The translations under genes and the position numbers were made by a program. Shown in pieces: positions 56,881-64,000 of a DNA stretch of 64,000 nt (positions within the stretch are counted from its first letter, which is position 1; every line of letters starts with the position of its first letter). The stretch is from positions 1,241,340 to 1,305,339 of the forward strand of contig JAMWFC010000044.1 of the NCBI GenBank assembly GCA_027475525.1, read 5' to 3'. Below the pieces are notes generated by a model. That model saw only the letters and a list, made by a program, of their open reading frames with translations. It did no database searches and was not told the DNA's origin. Source of the DNA: Macrolepiota albuminosa (lineage: Eukaryota > Basidiomycota > Agaricomycetes > Agaricales > Agaricaceae).

Positions 56881-57070
56881 GGCATCATTATTGTGAAGTC
56901 AAAATTGGATCTACACTCTATAAAATACATTCTGGTGGACTATGCGGGAGTTGGAGACTACAGACTATACAACAAGGCCATGAGGTTCATCATCATCTCT
57001 TGTAATGTGATCTTTGATGAAGGCATGGGATACCACTCTCTCATAACTATTGATGCCACTGACAACCTGT
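56881..57070 (+). pseudogene. Old copia fragment (linker before RT)
   Basis: KSKLDLHSIKYILVDYAGVGDYRLYNKAMRF... then VIFDEG. This is the copia segment that follows the integrase core, resuming after the two solo LTRs. It is interrupted at a TA (57070-57072) by a Tc1/mariner end. Confidence 0.7.
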
Positions 57071-57341
57071 TACAGTGGCTCAAAAAACTGTCCCAATGTT
57101 TTATATTTTTTGAAAGATGGCATTGGCATGAAGGATGGGAAGTACCTAAAATCCTGATTAAATCATTAAAATATTCACTCATTGGGACAGTTTTTTGAGC
57201 ATCTCTAATTTTAGTATCTAGTACTTTGTATGTCCTCCATTTGCCTTGATAACTGCTTCAATCCTTTTAGGCATGCTTTCTATTAGTCTTTGGCATACCT
57301 CTGGTGGTATTTCATCCCACTCCTAAGAGTGTTCAGACAGT
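57071..57341 (-). mobile_element. Tc1/mariner remnant (transposase C-terminus and end)
   Basis: Minus-strand text reads EWDEIPPEVCQRLIESMPKR and IEAVIKANGGHTKY then stop (57218-57220). This is the C-terminus of a Tc1-type transposase. Beyond it the element ends with CAGTGGCTCAAAAAACTG next to a TA, a typical Tc1 terminus, and 21 bp (gctcaaaaaactgtcccaatg) are repeated inverted at 57078-57098 and 57180-57200. The rest of the transposase is missing; the family 3 LTR begins at 57342. Confidence 0.7.
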
Positions 57342-57931
57342 TGGCAACTATAAACTTAGTCAGCTCAAAAGAAATCTGAACCATGAGATTAACTAAGGGG
57401 TGTAAACTGGGGTACTCTGTTCTGTTTTAACTAGTGACAATGGTAAATATTTATAGTGAAAATAAGTTTCCCATTGCCAAGTAGCTAAGGATTGCTAAGG
57501 AGCGGTGAATTGTAAGCAATGTAATTAAGCATCATGCATTAAACTAAATACTGAGAAATGAAGCAAAAAAGCTATCTGTCTGACTGAGAAAGAGGTGCCA
57601 AGAGACATCAGGCACCAAAGTAAATGTCAAGCTGTCTGTTACAGATAAATGACATTATTCCTAATTCATAAGCACTGTTGTCAGCTAGCTATACCACATG
57701 TTGATTGATTGATGCTACCTGTCAATGCTTGCTGGCAGCATGATGCCAGCTGTCATTCCAGCTGCTGCTGGCACTATTACTGATTGGATCCATCATTTGC
57801 CATGCATGGCTGTTGGGTAAGGCCTAAAATAGATAAATTATGTGTGCTAAATTTGAAATGCACATAGCAAGGTGTCCAAAGCCAATGCTAAGCCTGCTGT
57901 TGATGCGCCTAGCCTGTGTGGAGTCCTATCA
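57342..57931 (-). repeat. Solo LTR, family 3, minus orientation
   Basis: Reverse complement of 55428-56010 with scattered substitutions (for example both carry caatcaatca and gacaacagtgcttat segments). No matching 5-bp flanks found for either copy. Confidence 0.65.
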
Positions 57932-58151
57932 ATACAAGTCCACACTCAAAAATGATCTCCTCAACTATGATATAGACAATGCAATGACTGATCTATTCTG
58001 AGCTTCCAGGAACTCTCTCATAGCCTTTGTTTCCAACTTATTAATGGCCTGACTGTCATGGTGTTTCAAGACCATAATTCAGTCTGATTGGGGGGTATGT
58101 AGCATAGTATGCTATGTGGCCATGGCTATATAGCTTTTAGTTAGTAGAATT

Positions 58152-58192
58152 AGATAAAATTATATTATATTTATTATAATATAATTTTATCT
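58152..58192. repeat. Perfect 18-bp-arm AT-rich hairpin
   Basis: agataaaattatattata, loop tttat, tataatataattttatct. It lies inside the probable 3' LTR, so it may be part of the LTR or a tiny foldback insertion. Confidence 0.8.
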
Positions 58193-58266
58193 ATATTATT
58201 ATAAATACTTATATACATGCTGCTTATTAAGCAGCTTATTTTTATGTTATACTCCATAGTCAATAT

Positions 58267-58420
58267 ACTGGACTAGTCTAATTCTATGTAGTACCCTGTA
58301 ACTTCATTACAATTCTGTTGTTAAATACACTTTTGGATCTCTCACTGGACTAGTCTAATTCTATGTAGTACCCTGTAACTTCATTACAATTCTGTTGTTA
58401 AATACACTTTTGGATCTCTC
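58267..58420. repeat. Exact 77-bp tandem duplication (12 of 14)
   Basis: 58267-58343 repeats exactly at 58344-58420. Confidence 0.87.
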
Positions 58421-58470
58421 TTTGCTAGCAATGTGACTGAGCCATAGCCTCTAGAGGTTGCTCTTATATT

Positions 58471-59297
58471 TGAAGTGTTGACAAGCATGTGAGATATGAG
58501 GCTGATAACAGGTGTTGGAGCTGAGAGCAAAAGATTGGGTGTTGGCCAATACTCTTTTTTTTTGAAGGAACATTATCTTATTACAAGTAGCTCTGTAATG
58601 CACACCATAGTTGTGTCTCCAAAGCCTATTGGGTGGGGCAGTAGGAATTAAAACTCCTCTCATAGCTTATTTAAGCTAAGCCTATTAAGTTCCAGGAGGG
58701 AATGCATTTATGCATACTGTTTTTAACAGTAGTGTGAGATTCAATCACTTCTGGATAATACCCACTAAAACCCCCTAGTGGCTGTGAATAGGGGTGGGGT
58801 TCAAACTTATGACTTCCTACAATTTGTCAGGTAGTTATTTATTATGTATTCTAGATTTTGGTGCGATGGGCCACTACTCTATTTGTGCTCTGTTAGCCAA
58901 TACTCTGAGAAGATTGATAGGTGTCAGTGTCTATATGATGTTGATGGTTGATGGTGGTTGTCAGAGCTAATTGACAAAGAGTTATGCATGCATTGGCTGA
59001 TATCTGGAAAAGTTGATGGGTGCTAGTGCCTAAATGATGTTGATGGCTAATAGCAGCCATTGGAGCTGATCAGACAGAGAGTTGTGTTTGGCCTAGTATG
59101 TGAAAAAGTCAGAGATGCCTAGGGCAAAGGGGGTGCAAGGTAGTTGTTGGAAGTTGTTAGGAGTGCTCCAAGACTAGCATGCAGAAAGTGTTGTAACAAA
59201 TTACAGAAAACAATGTAGTGCCTGAGATTCCAGAATAGATGAAGTTGCAATGAAGAAAAGACAAATGATTTAAAACTGTTGCTTGTAAGGATTTGCC
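58471..59297. other. Decayed repeat region with a degenerate tandem of about 103 bp
   Basis: 58911-59013 and 59014-59115 share tgatgttgatgg, agttgat-ggtg and tgacaaagagttatg-like blocks, indicating an old tandem duplication. No gene recognised. The stretch has almost no CpG. Confidence 0.4.
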
Positions 59298-59488
59298 TCA
59301 AAGTTGAAAAGACTCCAGAAAATATATAGTTGTCACTTTTTTTTCAAAATGCAGTTTTAAATTGTGTTCAGTCATAGAGCCAATGGAAAGGAAATTGATA
59401 GGAACATCTAGAGCATGTAGATAGTCCAATAGGATCAAAACAACAAGTTTGTCATCAATAATAATACAAAAACAAACTTCACTCTGGA
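59298..59488 (-). pseudogene. Decayed copia protease/pre-integrase linker
   Basis: Minus-strand reading IDDKLVVLILLDYLHALDVP, INFLSIGSMTEHNLKLHFEK matches the copia segment between protease and the GAG-pre-integrase domain. It is ended by a family 1 LTR at 59489. Confidence 0.6.
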
Positions 59489-59683
59489 TGTCAGAAGACT
59501 CCTCATTTTTTTTTTCTTTCACTTCTTATTCTTTCATTCTCTCTTTATTCTTTCCTTATTTCTGCTGTTATTCTTTTACTTTACTGCTTCTATTCTTTCA
59601 ACACAATTTATTAATATTATTCTCAGCCTTTGAAGTCTCTGGTTCTTTAGCTATTATTCAGACAAGTATGGCCTCTTCAATAC

Positions 59684-59837
59684 CACATACAGACTACTTA
59701 CATAAGCCAGAGTCTGCCTTTTTGACCTCCAAAGTCCAGAGTTTTCCTGCCTTGTTTGTGCACATACAGACTACTTACATAAGCCAGAGTCTGCCTTTTT
59801 GACCTCCAAAGTCCAGAGTTTTCCTGCCTTGTTTGTG
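59684..59837. repeat. Exact 77-bp tandem duplication (13 of 14)
   Basis: 59684-59760 repeats exactly at 59761-59837 inside the LTR; the sister LTRs at 56212 and 62792 have one copy. Confidence 0.9.
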
Positions 59838-59950
59838 CACTTGTTTGTCTAGGCAATTTTTGAGTTTTTAAGGTTTTGTTGTTTTGTACAGTTGCTCCTC
59901 ACATTTCAGAGGCCTTAGAAGGATCAATCATAGCATAGAAAATCTCTAGA

Positions 59951-60115
59951 CTTATTTTCTTGTCTTGTACAGTTGTTTTTCACACTTCAAAGGCCTTAGA
60001 AGGATCAATCATAGCATAGAAAATCTCTAGACTTATTTTCTTGTCTTGTACAGTTGTTTTTCACACTTCAAAGGCCTTAGAAGAATCAATCATAGCATAG
60101 AAAATCTCTAGACTT
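59951..60115. repeat. 81-bp tandem array in the LTR
   Basis: cttattttcttgtcttgtac... units begin at 59951 and 60032 and start again at 60113, with a more diverged unit before them (from about 59880). They differ by single bases, so this is a genuine minisatellite expansion. Confidence 0.75.
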
Positions 60116-60244
60116 ATTTTTTTTGGATCTTCTTTTGCCAGGTGAGTAGTTATTATAATATTGTCAGTATATACTTTAATATACTTTAGATCTCCCTCTG
60201 CTAGCTGTATGACTGAGCCATAGCCTCCAGAGGTTGCCCTTACA

Positions 60245-61060
60245 CTAGGCTAAAGTGTTCAACTTTCCACAATTAGCAGTGCTGACTAGAACTGCAAGGT
60301 CTTTATGGTAAGTCCAACAACAATATTTGTTTTAAATGACATGGATTGTACAATTTAAATCAAGGATAGAGTTAAAACAAGAGGAAATTGATACCAGCAT
60401 GACAGGATCAATTGAACTCATAAATGCATGAAAGAGTAGTGATGTTAATTTAGTAGGCAAGTTATAGAGATGGAAAGCAGTATCATTGATTTTGTTATCA
60501 AGTACAACAGGTAGTGTGATGTTAATTTAGTAGGCAAGTTATAGAGATGGAAAGCAGTATCATTGATTTTGTTATCAAGTACAACAGGTAGTACAGTGGA
60601 TGTGTTGGTATTCTCAGAGACAATGGAAACAGTTATAGAAAAGTCTTCAGATGATGGTTCTAAAATTGCCACATGAGCTTGCAGACAAGCAGTAGGATCC
60701 TGAGAAGTATCAGGAACAGAAGCACAATAAGAATGGGCAGAATCAAAAATGGCAGGTTGTTGAGAAAAGGATGTATTCAATGAAGAAATGTGAGAAGTTT
60801 GAGGAGTTGATGTCTTGTTATGATAAGAAATAGATAACTGGAGGTAATGACAAACATTGATATTAGTATTGGGGATAGTATCAGCCAGAAAATAGAAATT
60901 AAAAGTGCCTTCCAGGTTATTGTTCCAAGAATGGCAAACTTCCTCATGTACTGTAAAAATATAAAAGCACAATAATCTGAAATACCATCTATAAACTTTT
61001 CAATTCTTTTGTATACAGTAAAATCCCATGCTATTTGAGACAATTGATTTATAGCAATGC
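60245..61060 (-). pseudogene. Decayed copia gag/linker, minus strand
   Basis: The minus-strand ORF 60972-60445 includes NNNLEGTFNFYFLADTIPNT and SSLNTSFSQQPAIFDSAHSY, resembling the low-complexity segment between copia zinc knuckle and protease. Together with 59298-59488 it forms the remains of one minus-strand element. Confidence is limited by decay; a 77-bp exact duplication (60439-60592) shifts the frame. Confidence 0.45.
60439..60592. repeat. Exact 77-bp tandem duplication (14 of 14)
   Basis: 60439-60515 repeats exactly at 60516-60592. Confidence 0.88.
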
Positions 61061-61085
61061 ATCAAGCCTGGACATAGAATGAGAT

Positions 61086-61646
61086 GACATTAAAAGCACA
61101 ATGAAGGTTGAATACTGAGTTTTTAATTTATTGCACTGAAGCAGCACTTCTTATGCTAAAGTGCTTCTGAAGGAAATCCAGAAAATTACAAGCAATACAA
61201 ACAGAAAAGTTGTGAGGTCTCTTGTAAGCAGAGGGCTCATATATTCATATCTATGAGATAGTCAATTCAATTGATGATCACATAGTATAACTAACTCAAT
61301 AAGATAGTATCTGTCTAATAAAAGAGCAGATGAAAAACTGAAGTATATGACTCTATTTCATTAGACATTAAAAGCACAATGAAGGTTGAATACTGAGTTT
61401 TTAATTTATTGCACTGAAGCAGCACTTCTTATGCTAAAGTGCTTCTGAAGGAAATCCAGAAAATCACAAGCAATACAAACAGAAAAGTTGTGAGGTCTCT
61501 TGTAAGCAGAAACAAGGGCTCATATATTCATATCTATGAGATAGTCAATTCAATTGGTGATCACATAGTATAACTAACTCAATAGGATAGTATCTGTCTA
61601 ATAAAAGAGCAGATGAAAAACTAAAGTATATGACTCTATTTCATTA
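61086..61646. repeat. 278-bp tandem duplication, slightly diverged
   Basis: 61086-61363 and 61364-61646 are nearly identical (single substitutions and one 5-bp insertion aacaa near 61511). A true recent segmental duplication in CpG-poor repeat DNA; content unknown. Confidence 0.85.
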
Positions 61647-62084
61647 ACAAAGCAGTCAGAATTGATACATAGATTAAAATTAATATTATACATTAAGATC
61701 AGGTGAACAATTCCTTTGTTTCAATAACCACTGTCTCTGCTTTGCTGCTCTTTGTTCTAGACCTGCTCAAGTTTTTTTTCTTTAGTTTTTTGGCTTCTGT
61801 GAATATTTTTGATATCTGTCTATTAAATATAATGTAGTGCAGATACTAGATATCTAATATAGCACATAAGTTTATTTTAGATATTTATAATTAGCAGTGT
61901 AGTGTTGTATATATATAAAATAAGACATACTCTAGAAATGTATTAATGAACTGAGAGTGCTGCCTGTAGAAGTTAAAAAATATATGTAAGTATGAGACAA
62001 AGAAACTGGTGGCCAGGCTGATGTCTATTGTGGTCTTGGCCATTGTGTTATGGTACTCATCACAGATGTCACATCATTCCAACA
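61647..62084 (-). repeat. Start of a family 2 LTR (3' LTR of the minus-strand copia)
   Basis: On the minus strand from 62084: TGTTGGAATGATGTGACATC TGTGATGAGTACC-, as at 45465 on the plus strand. It directly follows the RNase H remnant. The other end could not be placed, and the body differs from the 45465 copy after about 70 bp. Confidence 0.5.
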
Positions 62085-62786
62085 CTCTTTCTTATCACAA
62101 ACATAATCAGTCATTTTTCTTTTTGTATTAAAGACAAAAACATCCTAAGCATGTAGTGTAATTGAACAAATAGCTGTTTTAGTAGTGTTTTTGTGAATAT
62201 GTTGGCAATATTATCTCTTATATTGACCTATTTGATGATGATTTTTCTCATATGTATGTATTTATATAGAAAATAGTACTTTATGTCAAAATGTTTTACT
62301 CAAGCATGGGCAGTAATATCTTCAGGGAGTATTATTGCTGTTTTGTTATCACAGAAGAGAGTTGTTGGTGATTTAGTGCAGTCCCACTCAATTGCCTTCA
62401 TCAGTATTCTTAGTCATATGTACTCTTGCATCACCTTGTAAGCAGCTATATATTCAGCTTTGTAGAAAAATGTTGCAACAGTTTTCTGTTTCTGAATAGA
62501 CTAGAAAATTTTTGGGACTCAGGTCTGGCATGTCTAAATTTTAAGCCTAGTTCCATAGATAGTGAGAAAGAGTATGCATTTTTCTGTTGAATTGTTGAAT
62601 CATTTGCTCAATAAAGACTGACTAAAAGAGAGTCACAGTATTACTGCTATCATTCTATTCTGCTCATTGAGCACCTGGTTTCAGATTCTCCTAGCTTGTT
62701 TCATCTTCTATAGGCCTTGTACTAGTTCACATACATGGTCCTCCTTGCCTGGCTCTTTGAATCCTTTAGATTGCTCTATAGACTGG
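62085..62786 (-). pseudogene. Decayed copia RT end and RNase H, minus strand
   Basis: Minus-strand reading: SIEQSKGFKEPGKEDHVCEL (RT), VQGL*KMKQARRI, then RNase H TVATFFYKAEYIAAY, TTLFCDNKTAII, KHFDIKYYFLYKY, NIANIFTKTLLKQL. Multiple stops. It is the continuation of the RT at 63316-64000 across a solo LTR. Confidence 0.75.
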
Positions 62787-63315
62787 ATTTTTGTCAGGAG
62801 ACTCCTCATTTCTTCCTTCTTTCACTCCCTATTTCTTCACTCTCCTTTCATTTATTTCCTGATTTCTTCTATCATTTTCTCATTTTGCTATTTCTATTCT
62901 CTCAACACTATCTGTTAGTACTATTCTCAGCCTTTGAGGTGCTTTGATTCTTTAGCTATCATTCAGACAAGTGTGGGCCCTTCAGCACCACTTCCAGACT
63001 GCTTATATAAGCTAGAGTTTGCCTTTCTGACTTCCAAAGTCTGGAGTTTTCCTGCCTTGTTTGCACAGTTGTTTGTTTAGGCAATTTTTGAGTTTTCAAG
63101 GTTTTGTTGTACTGTACAGTTGTTTCCCATGCTTCAGAAGCCCCAGAAGTGTCCAACCTGGCAAAGAAAATCTCTAGACTTGTTCTCTTTGAATCTTCCT
63201 CTGCCAGGTGAGTAGTTATTATGATATTGTCAGTATATACTCTAATACACTTTGGATCTCCCTCTGCCAGCTGTGTGACTAAGCCACAGCCTCCAGAGGT
63301 CACCCTTACAATTTT
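62787..63315 (+). repeat. Solo LTR, family 1, with target duplication atttt
   Basis: LTR 62792-63310 (519 bp), flanked by atttt at 62787-62791 and 63311-63315. It splits the copia RT between the codons for LPDDKI and QSIEQSKG; removing it with one atttt restores the reading. Confidence 0.88.
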
Positions 63316-64000
63316 GTCATCTGGTAATATGCCATAGAGGAATGCTGTCTTTATGTCCACCTGCATTGCATCTCATTTTGCTGCAGATACAATGTGTAAT
63401 AGTATCCTCCATGACTAGATGTATAGTCAGGAACATAGTTTTATTATAATCTCTTTTATATCACTGTTTATAGCCTTTGAAAACTAGGTGTACCTTGTAT
63501 CTGACTGCTTTACCATGTTTGTCTCTTTTGATTTTAAAGATCAGTCTGCCTCTTCATACTTTCTGGCTGGCTAGGACCTGAGATTGTAGAATCAGTCAGT
63601 ATATGCCTATTTTCTGCAGCAACTTAAGCTTCTCCATATATGCTTCCTTCTACTTCTTCATTCAGTCCTCATTGTATCTTTTTTCATGTATCTGGCTCCT
63701 CTTTAATATTCATTGGCAGAGGTTCCATGTCACCAGATTGCAAAATGATGCCTAGTATCCAATCATGATTGATCTTGTGTATATTTATGAGCTTGGGCAC
63801 TTGTTCATTATCAAGCAGTCATGTATTAGATATCTGTATCTGTACATCATTTGTAGGTTCCATGGCTTCTATTTGTCATGACTCATTATCTTCAACATGC
63901 CATGCAAATCCTGGCACCTCCATCCTCATCATTCAACTAAATAGCCAATACCAGCATCCATCTTCAAGCTCTGGACCTCACCAATCAATCTCAGTACACA
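63316..64000 (-). pseudogene. Decayed copia reverse transcriptase, minus strand (runs off the window)
   Basis: Minus-strand reading from the right: MKK*KEAYMEKLKLLQKI, GRLIFKIKRDKHGKAVRYKV, LVFKGYKQ, then MQVDIKTAFLYGILPDDKI (RT motif around the first catalytic Asp). Stops and lost Trp/Gln codons show it is dead. The 5' part lies beyond 64000. Confidence 0.75.

Larger units (their letters stand above)
57932..58470 (+). repeat. Polypurine tract and probable 3' LTR of a copia element
   Basis: gattgggggg (about 58087-58095) precedes TGTAGCATAGTATGCTATGTGG (58098). The segment ends near 58468 with gagccatagcctctagaggttgctcttata, resembling the end of family 1 LTRs. The 77-bp duplication at 58267-58420 lies inside. 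Which internal region it belongs to is unclear. Confidence 0.5.
59489..60244 (+). repeat. Solo LTR, family 1, enlarged by internal repeats
   Basis: TGTCAGAAGACTCCTCATTT ... GAGGTTGCCCTTACA. Longer than its relatives because of a 77-bp exact duplication (59684-59837) and an 81-bp tandem array (59951-60115). Flanks ctgga and ctagg could be one target duplication altered by G-to-A changes. Confidence 0.7.

Noticed and set aside
58790..58815. tRNA/SINE-like ggggttcaaact
   Set aside because: No matching A box at the right spacing and no acceptor stem in this CpG-depleted repeat; treated as chance.
59951..60115. Counting the 81-bp array with the 77-bp duplications
   Set aside because: Unit length differs and copies carry substitutions; it is a real minisatellite.

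Overview
The window reads as nuclear DNA of a filamentous basidiomycete, probably an agaricomycete. Genes are split by many introns of about 45-60 bp. Fungal regulators are present (Tup1, a Fus3/Kss1-type MAP kinase), along with a laccase, a GH27 alpha-galactosidase, a plasma-membrane ferric reductase and a Cys-rich metallothionein. Copia elements, a LINE and CpG-poor decayed repeats fill the right-hand part. I cannot name the species.

Layout. 1-41 kb is gene-dense: PfkB sugar kinase 3' end (+), RPL10 (-), eIF2-beta (-) head to head with COP9 subunit 3 (+), pheromone-type MAPK (-), CCCH zinc-finger protein (-), ferric reductase (+), an EthD-like barrel protein (-), Tup1 (-) head to head with eIF2-alpha (+), an HCNGP/SAP30BP protein (-) whose start codon overlaps that of GPI8 (+), alpha-galactosidase (+), metallothionein (+), a NOPCHAP1/DUF4598-like gene with an in-frame stop (-), laccase (+), a Rab18-like GTPase (+), an MFS carrier (-), and an SRPK-like kinase (-) cut in two by a young, intact Ty1/copia element (35318-40279; identical LTRs, 5-bp target duplication).

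41-64 kb is a graveyard of nested transposons: an old plus-strand copia (LTR and PBS at 45.5-45.9 kb, gag, then PR-IN) split by a 7.3-kb LINE (46674-54008) and further by solo LTRs and a Tc1/mariner remnant. Beyond it lie decayed minus-strand copia pieces interrupted by solo LTRs. CpG is scarce in the old parts but normal in the LINE and the young copia, consistent with deamination (RIP-like or methylation-driven) of old copies.

One artefact dominates interpretation. Fourteen tandem duplications of exactly 77 bp occur across genes, introns, spacers and repeats. 77 is a common de Bruijn k-mer size, so these look like unmerged contig-end overlaps. Seven lie inside genes (eIF2-beta, MAPK x3, ferric reductase x3) and break frames that are restored when one copy is ignored.

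Functional themes: translation (RPL10, eIF2-alpha, eIF2-beta), signalling and transcription (MAPK, Tup1), and metal handling. The ferric reductase has two ATCAGATAA iron-GATA-type sites upstream, and the metallothionein has a repeated promoter motif. Three divergent gene pairs have 61, 56 and less than 0 bp between start codons, so several core genes must share very compact bidirectional promoters.
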